Shown: piece after piece, positions 37,379-45,440 of the stretch
Layout: every line of letters begins with the position of its first letter
Position numbering within the stretch: the first letter of the stretch is position 1
Assembly (NCBI RefSeq): GCF_021129175.1
Contig: NZ_JAJOHV010000058.1
Coordinates: 1-64,000 of the forward strand
Length of the DNA stretch: 64,000 nucleotides
Reading direction: 5' to 3'
From: Chromobacterium piscinae
GTDB lineage: Bacteria; Pseudomonadota; Gammaproteobacteria; Burkholderiales; Chromobacteriaceae
Notes under the pieces: generated by a model
Told to the model about the DNA's origin: nothing
The model's database searches: none
Seen by the model: only the letters and a program-made list of their open reading frames with translations
Made by a program: the position numbers and the translations under genes

Positions 37379-38689
37379 TCACCGCAGCGCCATCAGCCCG
37401 AACCCCGCCGCGATCGACACCGCGGTGCTCACCAGGCCCGGCACGATGAAGCTGTGGTTGAACACCCAGCGCCCGATGCGGGTGGTGCCGGTGTAGTCCA
37501 TCTCCACCGCGGCGATCAGGCTGGGATAGCTGGGCAGCACATAGACGCCCACCACCGCCGGATAAATGGCGATCAGCACCGGCGCCGCGATGCCCAGCGA
37601 CACCCCCAGCGGCATCATCACCTTGGTGGTGGCCCCCTGGCTGAACAGAATCACCGCCATCGTGAACACCGCGAAGGCGAACAGCCACGGCGCCGACTCG
37701 ATGATGCCGACGATGTTGTGCTTGAACAGCGGCAGATTGGCCTGGATGAAGGTGTCGCTCATCCACGCCGCGCCCAGGATGGTCACCGCCGCCACCGCGC
37801 CGGAGCGGAACATGCTGCCCGACACCATGGCCTGCAGATCCGCCTTGCACGCCAATACCGCCAGCGCGGAATAAGCCAGCATGCACATCTGGATCACATC
37901 CACCATCGCCACCGGCTCCATGCCCTTGGCGCCGGGCCAGGCCGGCCGCAGCTGCGGCATGGCGGCCAGACACACGATCAGCGCCACGGTGAGCAGGAAA
38001 CCGTATACCGACCAGGCGGCGGTGTGCGGCAAGGCCTCGTCCGAGCTGGTTTGCGGCCGGCTGACGCGCCCTTCTTCCAGCCTGCGGCGGTAGACCGGGT
38101 CGTCGGCCAGCTCGCAGCCGTAGCGCAGCATGACCGCGCCGCCGGCCAGCGCGCCCAGCAGCGTCGCCGGAATGCTGATCATGATGATGTCGGTCAGCGC
38201 GACGCCGTGCGGCGCCAGCACCGTGGCCAGCGCCACCGTGGCGGCCGATACCGGGCAGGCGACGATGGCGTTCTGCGACGCCACGGTCAGGCCGGCCAGC
38301 GGCCGTTCCGGCCGGATGCCGGTCTTCTCGGCCACCTCCACCACGATGGGCATCAGCGCCAGCGCGATGAAGCCGGTGCCGGCGAGGAAGGTGGACAGCC
38401 AGCCCACCAGCGGCGCCAGCAATACAATGTGGCGGGGATTGCGCCGCAACAGCCGCGCGGCCACGCCCACCATGTAATCCAGCCCGCGCGCCGACTGCAG
38501 CGCCGCCGACGCGGTGATGACCGAGATGATGATCAGGATCACGTCTATCGGCGCGTGGCCTGGCTTGAGGCCGAAGACGAAGGTCAGGATGAACAGGCCG
38601 GCGCCGCCGGTGACGCCCAGCCCGATGCCGCCCATGCGCACGCCGAGGAAGATCAGCCCCAGCACCACTACGAGTTGCAGGTATACCAT
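37379..38689 (-). CDS. dcuA: Anaerobic C4-dicarboxylate transporter (Dcu family)
   Basis: 436 residues, 10-12 membrane helices. The DcuA/DcuB signatures GVRMGGIGLGVTGGAGLFIL, RLLRRNPRHIVLLAPLVGWL, LAGTGFIALALMPIVVEVAE and the C-terminal YPSLIAAVEMDYTGTTRIGR are clear. It exchanges or imports fumarate, aspartate, malate or succinate. DcuA and DcuB cannot be firmly separated here; the length and C-terminus favour DcuA slightly. Its start is an ATG at 38689, and it is monocistronic. FNR control is plausible, given fnr in the same region, but I see no box. Confidence 0.85.
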   Translation of the reverse strand: MVYLQLVVVLGLIFLGVRMGGIGLGVTGGAGLFILTFVFGLKPGHAPIDVILIIISVITASAALQSARGLDYMVGVAARLLRRNPRHIVLLAPLVGWLSTFLAGTGFIALALMPIVVEVAEKTGIRPERPLAGLTVASQNAIVACPVSAATVALATVLAPHGVALTDIIMISIPATLLGALAGGAVMLRYGCELADDPVYRRRLEEGRVSRPQTSSDEALPHTAAWSVYGFLLTVALIVCLAAMPQLRPAWPGAKGMEPVAMVDVIQMCMLAYSALAVLACKADLQAMVSGSMFRSGAVAAVTILGAAWMSDTFIQANLPLFKHNIVGIIESAPWLFAFAVFTMAVILFSQGATTKVMMPLGVSLGIAAPVLIAIYPAVVGVYVLPSYPSLIAAVEMDYTGTTRIGRWVFNHSFIVPGLVSTAVSIAAGFGLMALR

Positions 38690-38775
38690 GATGCGACTTT
38701 CTGCATTGTCAGGCTCATATTGTCGCAATAAGCCAACGTCCGCGGATTGTCCATGATCAGGGTATTCTGATATTC

Positions 38776-39684
38776 CTACAAATCGCGCGCCATCGCGATC
38801 TCGCAAGCGCCATGGCCGGTATCGCCCCAATGCGCGTCCAACTGGACAAAGCCTTCCGACGCATACAGCGCCGTCGCCTCCCCCAGCGCGGCGGTGGTTT
38901 CCAGATAGCACTGCCGATAGCCCTGCGCCCGCGCCTCGTCCAGCAACAGCCGCAACAAGCGCCGCCCCAGGCCTCGTCCGCGCAGCGCCGCATCGAAATA
39001 CATCTTCTGCAGCTCGCAGACCCCAGTCGAGCCGCCCGCCAGAGGCGCGATGCCGCCGCCGCCCAGCAGCCGGCCGTCGGGGGCGATCACCCCGAAGTAG
39101 CGAGAGCCCGGCCGGTCGTAAACCGGATGCAGCGCGTCGAGCTGCGGATCAAGAAAGCTGCAGCCCTCCCCCAAACCGTATTCAGCCGATACCCGCCGGA
39201 TCAGCGCCGCCAACGCGCCATTGTCCGCCGCCGCCAGCGGCCGGATCGCGTAACCGCGCTGCCGGTCGGCATGCAGCAACGCCCGGCGATAGACGCGCAA
39301 GCCGTCCTCCAGCGCCGCCCGCTCCGGCAAGTCCAGCTGCGCCAGCACCCGCGCCATGTCGGCATCCATCGCCGCGTGCAGGCGCCGCAGCCAGTCGCGG
39401 CCCTGGTCGGTCAACTCGGCCTGCTTGCTGCGGCCGTCTGCCGGGTGCGCCAACCAGGCGATCAGCCCCCGCTCGGCCAGCCGCTGCAGCGGCCGGCTGC
39501 TGTTGGACTTGTCCACCCGCAGACGTCCGGCCAATTGCTGATTGCTGGCCGGCCCCGCCTCCAGTTCGATCAGCAGGTGCGCCTCCACCGGACTCAGCTC
39601 CACCTCGCCGCAGCGGCCGGCCAACATGCCCAGCTCCCTGACGATGTCGCGCGACAAGGCGCGCAGTTCCCGCTCGTCCATCAT
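38776..39684 (-). CDS. MarR regulator fused to a GNAT acetyltransferase
   Basis: 302 residues in two domains. Residues 1-145 form a MarR winged HTH (VELSPVEAHLLIELEAGPAS, LAGRLRVDKSNSSRPLQRLA, wing HPADGRSKQAELTDQGRDWL). Residues about 150-302 form a GNAT domain (KMYFDAALRGRGLGRRLLRL as motif A, YLETTAALGEATALYASEGF). Such fusions are known but rarely characterised. Two identical 20-bp sequences with MarR-type palindromes lie just upstream, so autoregulation is likely. The start at 39684 was chosen from two adjacent ATGs. The acetyl acceptor is unknown. Confidence 0.87.
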   Translation of the reverse strand: MMDERELRALSRDIVRELGMLAGRCGEVELSPVEAHLLIELEAGPASNQQLAGRLRVDKSNSSRPLQRLAERGLIAWLAHPADGRSKQAELTDQGRDWLRRLHAAMDADMARVLAQLDLPERAALEDGLRVYRRALLHADRQRGYAIRPLAAADNGALAALIRRVSAEYGLGEGCSFLDPQLDALHPVYDRPGSRYFGVIAPDGRLLGGGGIAPLAGGSTGVCELQKMYFDAALRGRGLGRRLLRLLLDEARAQGYRQCYLETTAALGEATALYASEGFVQLDAHWGDTGHGACEIAMARDL

Positions 39685-39696
39685 GCTTTTCTCTAA

Positions 39697-39745
39697 AGTT
39701 GCGATACGCAACCATAAGCGATATAAGTTGCGATACGCAACCATA
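39697..39745 (-). promoter_or_regulatory. Twin MarR operators
   Basis: The 20-bp sequence AGTTGCGATACGCAACCATA occurs at 39697-39716 and 39726-39745, exactly repeated 29 nt apart. Each holds the palindrome GTTGCG-ATA-CGCAAC. A possible promoter (TTGCGT, 18 bp, TATGGT on the minus strand) is sandwiched between and within the two. Confidence 0.8.
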
Positions 39746-39761
39746 TTTCCACCAGACGTAA

Positions 39762-39785
39762 AAAAGCCCGCCGAAGCGGGCTTTT
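39762..39785. terminator. Terminator of the rpsF-rplI operon
   Basis: AAAAGCCCGC-CGAA-GCGGGCTTTT, with T6 on the minus strand, 21 nt after rplI. It is also downstream-facing for nothing on the plus strand. Confidence 0.9.
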
Positions 39786-39806
39786 CGAAGATTCCTGAAA
39801 CAGGAA

Positions 39807-40256
39807 TTAAGCTTCGCCGACCACAACGATCTTGATCGGGGTAACCACGTCGTGGTGCAGGGCGATCTCGATGTCGTACTCGCCGATGGCCTTGAACGGG
39901 CCGTTCGGCAGGCGAACTTCGAAACGCTTCACTTCCACGCCGAACGCGGTAACGGCTTCAGCCACGTCCACGTTGGTCACGGAGCCGAACAGACGACCGT
40001 CCACACCAGCCTTCTGGGCGATGGTGATCACGGCTTCGTTCAGCTTCTCAGCGCGAACCTTGGCGTCGGCCAGGATTTCGGCTTGCTTGGCTTCCAGTTC
40101 GGCGCGGCGAGCGTCGAACTCTTTCAGGTTGGCTTCGGTAGCGCGCTTGGCTTTGCCTTGCGGGATCAGGAAGTTACGGGCGAAGCCGTTCTTCACGTTG
40201 ACCACGTCACCCAGTTGACCCAGGTTGGCAACTTTTTCGAGCAGAATGATTTGCAT
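39807..40256 (-). CDS. rplI: 50S ribosomal protein L9
   Basis: 149 residues, the normal length. [36 protein letters not shown] is the diagnostic N-terminal RNA-binding domain, followed by the long connecting helix ([20 protein letters not shown]) and the C-terminal domain. Last gene of the rpsF-priB-rpsR-rplI operon, 22 nt after rpsR, with an AAGGAA ribosome site and its own terminator downstream. Confidence 0.98.
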   Translation of the reverse strand: MQIILLEKVANLGQLGDVVNVKNGFARNFLIPQGKAKRATEANLKEFDARRAELEAKQAEILADAKVRAEKLNEAVITIAQKAGVDGRLFGSVTNVDVAEAVTAFGVEVKRFEVRLPNGPFKAIGEYDIEIALHHDVVTPIKIVVVGEA

Positions 40257-40278
40257 CTTTTAAGTTCCTTTCCCGGTC

Positions 40279-40506
40279 TTAGTGCTGGTCGGTGTACGGC
40301 AGGAAAGCCAGGAAGCGAGCACGCTTGATAGCGGTGGTCAGCTGACGCTGGTAGCGAGCCTTGGTACCGGTGATGCGAGCCGGGATGATTTTGCCGTTTT
40401 CGGCGATGAAATCTTTCAGGAGATCAACGGATTTGTAGTCGATTTCCTTGATGCCTTCTGCCGTGAAGCGGCAGAACTTCTTGCGCTTGAAGAGTTGACG
40501 AGCCAT
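40279..40506 (-). CDS. rpsR: 30S ribosomal protein S18
   Basis: 75 residues. [20 protein letters not shown] and [20 protein letters not shown] followed by [13 protein letters not shown] are canonical S18. It binds S6 in the platform of the 30S subunit. It lies 5 nt downstream of priB. Confidence 0.98.
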   Translation of the reverse strand: MARQLFKRKKFCRFTAEGIKEIDYKSVDLLKDFIAENGKIIPARITGTKARYQRQLTTAIKRARFLAFLPYTDQH

Positions 40507-40511
40507 TTTGA

Positions 40512-40811
40512 CTAACCTTTTACAAATTCAACATATTCGATATTGAGTACCAACCGCGGATTGCGCAGACTGCGCTGGCCGAGGAATCCGGTGACGTTGA
40601 TCACCTGTCCCGCCAGTTTCCCGGAATATTTCCGGGCGTCGTCGCCTATCCACACGGCCTGTATATCGCAGGCCACATCGCGTTCGAATCCGCCAGCTGT
40701 CTGTCTAGACTGATGCTTGAGCCACATTTCCACTACCGGCAAGCCGGCGGGCGTGTATCTCAGCGCATCCTCGCGTTCAACCGTGACGGTCAATACCAGA
40801 CGGTTCTGCAA
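40512..40811 (-). CDS. priB: Primosomal replication protein N
   Basis: 99 residues, a single OB-fold that binds single-stranded DNA and helps PriA restart replication forks. [40 protein letters not shown] and [14 protein letters not shown] are typical of betaproteobacterial PriB. The start is a TTG at 40811 with GAGG 8 nt upstream. Its place between rpsF and rpsR is the standard operon order and supports the call. Confidence 0.93.
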   Translation of the reverse strand: MQNRLVLTVTVEREDALRYTPAGLPVVEMWLKHQSRQTAGGFERDVACDIQAVWIGDDARKYSGKLAGQVINVTGFLGQRSLRNPRLVLNIEYVEFVKG

Positions 40812-40829
40812 GTCCGTTACCTCTGCCTA

Positions 40830-41207
40830 TTAGGCAGAAGCTTCGGCCTCGGCTGCCGGCTGCTGGGCGTCCAGCAGGTTTTTAGCCTTTTCGTCCTTCA
40901 TCATCGGGGACGCGTCGGTGATGGCGCGGTCCAGCTTGATGCTGAGGTGACGCAGAACAGCGTCGTTGAACTTGAAGGCGTGCTCGATCTCGGCCAGGGT
41001 TTCCGACTGGCACTCAACGTTCATCAGAACGTAGTGAGCTTTGTGCAGCTTTTGGATCGGGTAAGCCAGTTGGCGGCGGCCCCAGTCTTCCAGACGGTGG
41101 ATCTTGCCTTCGGCGGCCAGAACCATACCCTTGTAGCGTTCGATCATGGCCGGGACCTGTTCGGACTGGTCCGGGTGCACGATGAACACGATTTCGTAAT
41201 GGCGCAT
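40830..41207 (-). CDS. rpsF: 30S ribosomal protein S6
   Basis: 125 residues. [40 protein letters not shown] and [20 protein letters not shown] are canonical S6; the C-terminal tail is Ala/Glu-rich. The start has AAAAGGAG at ideal spacing. First gene of the operon, with a promoter and a 9-bp leader hairpin upstream. Confidence 0.98.
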   Translation of the reverse strand: MRHYEIVFIVHPDQSEQVPAMIERYKGMVLAAEGKIHRLEDWGRRQLAYPIQKLHKAHYVLMNVECQSETLAEIEHAFKFNDAVLRHLSIKLDRAITDASPMMKDEKAKNLLDAQQPAAEAEASA

Positions 41208-41231
41208 GTGAACTCCTTTTGGCTATTCGTA

Positions 41232-41305
41232 GCCTTCCGCCATGCGATTGCGAAAGGCAAGGTAGTAAACCGCAGCATTCTACGCACTTTGCCGCGACCA
41301 AGCAA
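41232..41305 (-). promoter_or_regulatory. rpsF promoter and leader hairpin
   Basis: On the minus strand TTGCTT (41300-41305), 17 bp, TAGAAT (41277-41282). Between the start point and rpsF lies GCCTTTCGC-N9-GCGGAAGGC (41232-41258), a 9-bp stem with one G-U pair. S6:S18 leader control is known in other bacteria; whether this hairpin is that element is not established. Confidence 0.5.
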
Positions 41306-41363
41306 ACTTTAGGCGCATTTATTCAGGAACATCAACGCGCTGCGCCGGCAAACCGCGGCGGAT

Positions 41364-41663
41364 TTACAACTTCTTGTCGCGCTTGATATCCACCACCACC
41401 CCGTCGCGCAGCGTGACGATGGTGGTGTAGGGAATCTGGCCGTTGGCCAGCCAGGACAGCTGGCGGGTGGTGGAAACGGTCGTCACCCGTCCGCCGGTCA
41501 ACTGGCCCTGATTGCTGTCGCTGCTGTAATCGGGCGCGCCGACCATGGACACCACTTCGGCTTCCAGCATGCCGTTGTGCAGCTTGATGTAGGTTTCGAA
41601 CGGAATCGGCGCCGCGTGGGCGGCGCCGGCGAACAGCAGCGCGAGACATGCCAATTTTTTCAT
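41364..41663 (-). CDS. Small exported protein, OmlA/SmpA-like fold possible
   Basis: 99 residues with a signal peptide (MKKLACLALLFAGAAHA). The mature part has the pattern FETYIKLHNGMLEAEVVSMV GAPDY...GGRVTTVSTTRQLSWL ... TTIVTLRDGVVVDIKRDKKL, which resembles SmpA/OmlA-type domains (a GMxxxEVxxxxGxPD turn followed by strands). It lacks a lipobox cysteine at the cleavage site. The ATG at 41663 has GGGGAG 6 nt upstream. Function unknown. Confidence 0.72.
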   Translation of the reverse strand: MKKLACLALLFAGAAHAAPIPFETYIKLHNGMLEAEVVSMVGAPDYSSDSNQGQLTGGRVTTVSTTRQLSWLANGQIPYTTIVTLRDGVVVDIKRDKKL

Positions 41664-41680
41664 TGCCAACTCCCCGAAGA

Positions 41681-41704
41681 AAACAAAAGCCCGCGAACGC
41701 GGGC
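41681..41704 (-). terminator. Terminator of the mco-csoR unit
   Basis: Minus-strand GCCCGCG-TT-CGCGGGC followed by TTTTGTTTTC, 18 nt after csoR. Confidence 0.85.
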
Positions 41705-41721
41705 TTGCTCAAGACTTGGGC

Positions 41722-42045
41722 TCAACGCACCTTCTTCACCACATCGATCAGCTCGGTCACCATGCCGGTGGCGTCGCCCTGCTGCAGCGCGCGCGAAACG
41801 CAGCCCTTCATGTGGTTCTCCAGCAACTGCAGCGCCACCGCGTCCAGCGCCGACTTCACTGCCGCCACCTGGGTCAGCACGTCCACGCAGTAGCGGTCGG
41901 ACTCGATCATGCCGCTGATGCCGCGCACCTGGCCCTCGATCCGCGCCAGGCGCTTCAGCAGCGCGGCCTTGCCGGGCTGCACCACGCTGCGCTCGGCCTG
42001 CGCCGCTTCATGGCAGCACTCCTGGGGAGAATGTGTATCGCCCAT
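41722..42045 (-). CDS. csoR: CsoR-family copper-sensing repressor
   Basis: 107 residues, all-helical CsoR/RcnR family. KAALLKRLARIEGQVRGISG MIESDRYCVDVLTQ is diagnostic. The Cu(I) ligands are Cys53, His78 and Cys82 (ENHMKGC), the CsoR Cys-His-Cys set rather than RcnR or FrmR. An extra N-terminal tail with a CCH motif (residues 10-12) might also bind metal. The ATG at 42045 has AGGA 6 nt upstream and is preferred over 42066. It is downstream of the multicopper oxidase gene, and a CsoR-box-like site precedes that operon, so it probably represses the unit until copper binds. Confidence 0.85.
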   Translation of the reverse strand: MGDTHSPQECCHEAAQAERSVVQPGKAALLKRLARIEGQVRGISGMIESDRYCVDVLTQVAAVKSALDAVALQLLENHMKGCVSRALQQGDATGMVTELIDVVKKVR

Positions 42046-42093
42046 GACGGTTCCTGGATTTTTCATATCGGCATTATCGCCCATCCCATCGCG

Positions 42094-43584
42094 CTAGGCA
42101 CGGACATCCAGCGTCCCCATCATGCCGGCATCCTCATGCTCCAGGATGTGGCAGTGGAACATCCGAGGCCCCGGAATGTCCTGACGGAAGCGCAGCCTCA
42201 CCTTCTGCGCCGGCGGCACGTTGACCACATCACGCCAAGCAAGGTAGGGCTCGCGCCGCCAGCCCTTGCCGTCATGCCGCTCGGTCACCTGGAACTGGGT
42301 GCCGTGCAAATGGAAGGGATGGTCCATGTCGGCCCGGTTGTCCACTTCCCACTCTTCCACCGCTCCGACCTTGCCGGTGAAGTCCATCCGGTCCATGTCG
42401 AAGGTCTTGCCGTTGATCAGAAACATCGCCGCCGGATTGGCCATATCCTCGCTGAAGACCACGCGTCGCGTCACCGAGGGCTTGGGCAGCGGATCGATCC
42501 GGCGCAGGCTAGCCGGCAAAGAGGCGGTGACTACCGCGCTCCCGGCTTCGATGTCCAGCAAGGGCAATGCCTTGTCCTGTTCCGGCCCCATCATCTTGCC
42601 GCGCGCGTACGGCAACGCTACCAGGCCGGCCGGCTTGCCTGCGGCGAAGCGGCCGGTGACGGCCAGCTCGGCGCGCGCCCCCGGCGGCAGCACGAGAGAT
42701 TCGACGCGGCGCGGCTTTTCGATCAGTCCGCCATCGGTCCCGACCAGCCAGACCTCGTGCGCCGGCAGCGCCAGCTTCAGCACCCGCGCGCTGGTGGCGT
42801 TCCAGATCCGCCAGCGCTGGCGCTCGCCGATGCCCAACGCCAGCTTGGGCTGCCAAGCGCCGTTGACCAGCACGAACTGTCCCTCGCGGCCATCCATCTT
42901 GTCGGCATCGCTATTGGCGGCGATCTTGCCGTCTTCATCCAGCTTGAGGTCGGACAACACCAGCCAGCGCTCCGGCAGATGGGCCAGCGGATCGTCGCCG
43001 CTTCTCACCACGAACACGCCGGCGAGGCCGCGGTACACCTGCTCGGCGGTATGGCCATGCGGATGCGGGTGGTACCAGTAGCTGCCGGCGCTTCCCGCCG
43101 GCAGCGTGAATCGATAATCGCGCCCCTGGCCAGGCTGCACCGGATCATGCGGACTGCCGTCCTGGTCAGCTGGAATCGGCAGGCCATGCCAATGCACGGT
43201 GGTAGGCTGCGGCAGGCGGTTGTCGAAGCGCAGGGCCAGCGTCTCGCCCTCGGACAACTCGATCGCCGGACCGGGCACGCTGTCGTTGTAAGCCCAGAAC
43301 GCCGTCGCCGACTTGCCGGGCAGCAAGGGCAGGCTCACCGCGGCCGCGGTCAGGCAGCCCTGCAACGCGCCGTCCTTGCGCTCCAGCGGCAACCGCTTCA
43401 GCTCCGGCAACGGCAAGCCCCTGGCCAAACCCAGGGCCGCCGCATCCGGCATCGCCTCTCTCATCTCCTCTCCCATCGCCATCGCCCCGTGGCCGGCATG
43501 GGCGGACTCGGCCGCCGCCGGCCTGAGCCACCACGGCGCCAGGGCCAGCGCGGCCCCCCATCGCATCATTTGACGTCTTTGCAT
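42094..43584 (-). CDS. Multicopper oxidase (CueO-like)
   Basis: About 496 residues, exported by a twin-arginine-like signal (MQRRQMMRWGAALALAPWWL). Copper ligands are seen as HWHG (131-134), HPHPHG (172-177), HPFHLHG (about 422-428) and HCHILEHEDAGMM near the C-terminus, giving type 1, 2 and 3 sites. It probably oxidises Cu(I) in the periplasm. A Met/His-rich patch (HAGHGAMAMGEEM) follows the signal. The ATG at 43584 follows GGAG by 6 nt. csoR lies 48 nt downstream on the same strand. Confidence 0.9.
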   Translation of the reverse strand: MQRRQMMRWGAALALAPWWLRPAAAESAHAGHGAMAMGEEMREAMPDAAALGLARGLPLPELKRLPLERKDGALQGCLTAAAVSLPLLPGKSATAFWAYNDSVPGPAIELSEGETLALRFDNRLPQPTTVHWHGLPIPADQDGSPHDPVQPGQGRDYRFTLPAGSAGSYWYHPHPHGHTAEQVYRGLAGVFVVRSGDDPLAHLPERWLVLSDLKLDEDGKIAANSDADKMDGREGQFVLVNGAWQPKLALGIGERQRWRIWNATSARVLKLALPAHEVWLVGTDGGLIEKPRRVESLVLPPGARAELAVTGRFAAGKPAGLVALPYARGKMMGPEQDKALPLLDIEAGSAVVTASLPASLRRIDPLPKPSVTRRVVFSEDMANPAAMFLINGKTFDMDRMDFTGKVGAVEEWEVDNRADMDHPFHLHGTQFQVTERHDGKGWRREPYLAWRDVVNVPPAQKVRLRFRQDIPGPRMFHCHILEHEDAGMMGTLDVRA

Positions 43585-43618
43585 CGCGCGCTCCATTGAG
43601 GGCCTATCTAAGGCCTTA

Positions 43619-43635
43619 ATACCCCCATCAGGTAT
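43619..43635. promoter_or_regulatory. CsoR-type operator candidate
   Basis: ATACC-CCCATCA-GGTAT, an inverted repeat with the C-run typical of CsoR operators, 34 nt upstream of the multicopper oxidase start. It is close to the copZA-type sites of other bacteria as I remember them. Confidence 0.6.
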
Positions 43636-43691
43636 ATTGAACCTAGAGTGCCGGCGATGGCAACAGTTCCGCTCTCTGTGCTTGCAGGCAT

Positions 43692-43724
43692 AAAAAAACG
43701 GCAGACCGGGTGGTCTGCCGTTTT
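43692..43724. terminator. Terminator of suhB
   Basis: CGGCAGACC-GGGT-GGTCTGCCG with a T7 on the minus strand and T4 on the plus strand, 17 nt after suhB. Confidence 0.9.
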
Positions 43725-43741
43725 CGGGATAATCTATCCGC

Positions 43742-44533
43742 TTACTTGCTTACGTGCGGCGCCAGCAGATGCAGCAACTGGGCCAGCACCTTCGGGCTGC
43801 CGGCGACGATATCGCCGGACTCGAACCAGCCCTGCTCGCCGGTGGGGTCGGTGACGATGCCGCCCGCTTCTTGCACGATCAGGCTGCCGGCCGCGATGTC
43901 CCACGGCTTCAGGTTCAGCTCGAAGAAGCCTTCGGTGCGGCCGCAGGCGACGTTGCACAGGTCCAGCGACGCGGCGCCTTCCCGGCGCACGCCGGCGGTC
44001 TTGCCGATCACGTCTTTCAGCATGCCCAGGTATTGGTCGAGGTAACTCTGGTCGGAAACCGGGAAACCGGTGCCGATCACGCACTCATTCATCATGAAGC
44101 GCTTGGAGACGCGGATGCGGCGATCGTTGAGGAAGGCGCCGACGCCGCGCGAGGCGGTGAACAGATCGTTGCGGTTCGGGTCGTAGACCACCGCCTGCTG
44201 GACCTGGCCCTTGTGCGCCAGCGCGATCGAGATGCCGTACTGGGGATGGCCGTGCAGGAAGTTGGTGGTGCCGTCGATCGGGTCGATGATCCATTCGTAT
44301 TCGGAAGAACCCATGCCTTTGGCGCCGGACTCTTCTGCTAGAATCGCGTGCTTCGGATAGGCTTCGAGAATGACGTTGATGATCGCTTCCTCGGCGGCGC
44401 GATCCACCTCGGTCACAAAGTCATTGTGCTTTTTCTTCTCTACGCGGATGGCGTCGAGGTTGAGCGACGCGCGCTGGATAACACTGCCTGCGCGGCGAGC
44501 GGCTTTAACCGCGACATTGAGCATCGGATGCAT
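43742..44533 (-). CDS. suhB: Inositol-1-monophosphatase SuhB
   Basis: 263 residues (E. coli 267). The start MHPMLNVAVKAARRAGSVIQ is nearly that of E. coli SuhB. Metal-binding motifs EESGAKGM, WIIDPIDGTTNFLHG and LKPWDIAAGSLIVQEAGG are intact. In E. coli it also takes part in rRNA transcription antitermination. It is divergent from trmJ. Confidence 0.96.
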   Translation of the reverse strand: MHPMLNVAVKAARRAGSVIQRASLNLDAIRVEKKKHNDFVTEVDRAAEEAIINVILEAYPKHAILAEESGAKGMGSSEYEWIIDPIDGTTNFLHGHPQYGISIALAHKGQVQQAVVYDPNRNDLFTASRGVGAFLNDRRIRVSKRFMMNECVIGTGFPVSDQSYLDQYLGMLKDVIGKTAGVRREGAASLDLCNVACGRTEGFFELNLKPWDIAAGSLIVQEAGGIVTDPTGEQGWFESGDIVAGSPKVLAQLLHLLAPHVSK

Positions 44534-44620
44534 TGACGGCCTCTACACTTGAACGATGGGCGGGTGTCCGTCGATGACGCGACACCCGCCGGTAACAATC
44601 TGGGTTAAGGAACAAAAAAA

Positions 44621-44644
44621 CCCGACGCCTGGGCGCGGGCTTTT
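44621..44644 (+). terminator. Terminator-like hairpin upstream of trmJ
   Basis: CCCG-A-CGCC / GGCG-CGGG with a bulged A, then C and TTTT, 35 nt before the trmJ start and preceded by A7. It may be an attenuator for trmJ or a terminator for antisense transcription. Confidence 0.45.
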
Positions 44645-44678
44645 GGTATATGCCCGCTATTTTAATGTGAAAACGCCA

Positions 44679-45440
44679 ATGAATAAACCCCAAGTACCTG
44701 ATTTTCTGAAAAACATCCGCGTGGTGCTCGCCCGGCCCAACCATCCGGGCAATATCGGCTCGGCCGCGCGCGCGATGAAAACCATGGGTTTGAGCCGCCT
44801 GTATCTGGTCGAACCCAAGGTCTTCCCCAGCGACGAGGCCAACACGCTGGCCTCGGGCGCGGTGGATCTGCTGGAGAACGCCGCCGTGGTTTCCACGCTG
44901 GCCGAGGCGCTGTCCGACGTCACCGTCGCCTGCGCACTGACCAGCCGCCGCCGCGAACTGACCACGCCGCTGTCCACCCCGCGCCAGACCACGCCGGAAT
45001 TGATCGCCCGCGCCCGCGACGGCGAACAAGTGGCCCTGGTATTCGGCAACGAGACCTTCGGCCTGTCCATCGAGGAAGTGGAACAGTGCAACCGCCTGGT
45101 GACCATTCCCGGCAACCCCGACTACTTCTCGCTGAACCTGGCGATGGCGGTGCAGGTGATGACCTACGAACTGTTCAGCCACACCGACGTGGACGTGGAA
45201 TACCTGCGCGCCGAGGGCGAAGCGGCGACCCAGAGCGAGGTGGACGGCATGTGCGGCCACCTGGAACAGGCGATGGACGAGATCGGCTACTTCCAGCGCC
45301 GCAACAGCGAGCGGCTGATGCGCCGGATGCGCACCATGTTCCACCGCGCCGGGATGCTGCGCGAGGAGATCGACATCCTGCGCGGCTTCTACAAACAGGT
45401 GCAGCGCACCGCCTCCGGCCGTCCCGGGGATGCCGACTGA
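44679..45440 (+). CDS. trmJ: tRNA (cytidine/uridine-32-2'-O)-methyltransferase
   Basis: About 253 residues of the SPOUT superfamily. FLKNIRVVLARPNHPGNIGS AARAMKTMG is the N-terminal signature, with LVFGNETFGLSIEEVEQCNR and IPGNPDYFSLNLAMAVQVMT as the knotted SAM site. It 2'-O-methylates position 32 of certain tRNAs. The start is an ATG at 44679 matching the family; upstream extension has none. It overlaps the DUF1853 gene by 11 nt. Confidence 0.93.
   Translation: MNKPQVPDFLKNIRVVLARPNHPGNIGSAARAMKTMGLSRLYLVEPKVFPSDEANTLASGAVDLLENAAVVSTLAEALSDVTVACALTSRRRELTTPLSTPRQTTPELIARARDGEQVALVFGNETFGLSIEEVEQCNRLVTIPGNPDYFSLNLAMAVQVMTYELFSHTDVDVEYLRAEGEAATQSEVDGMCGHLEQAMDEIGYFQRRNSERLMRRMRTMFHRAGMLREEIDILRGFYKQVQRTASGRPGDAD

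Noticed and set aside
41716-43599. A 627-codon open frame on the plus strand opposite the multicopper oxidase and csoR
   Set aside because: It is antisense to two strongly recognised copper genes; the encoded sequence has no family and is rich in His/Gln/Arg as expected for a GC-rich antisense frame.
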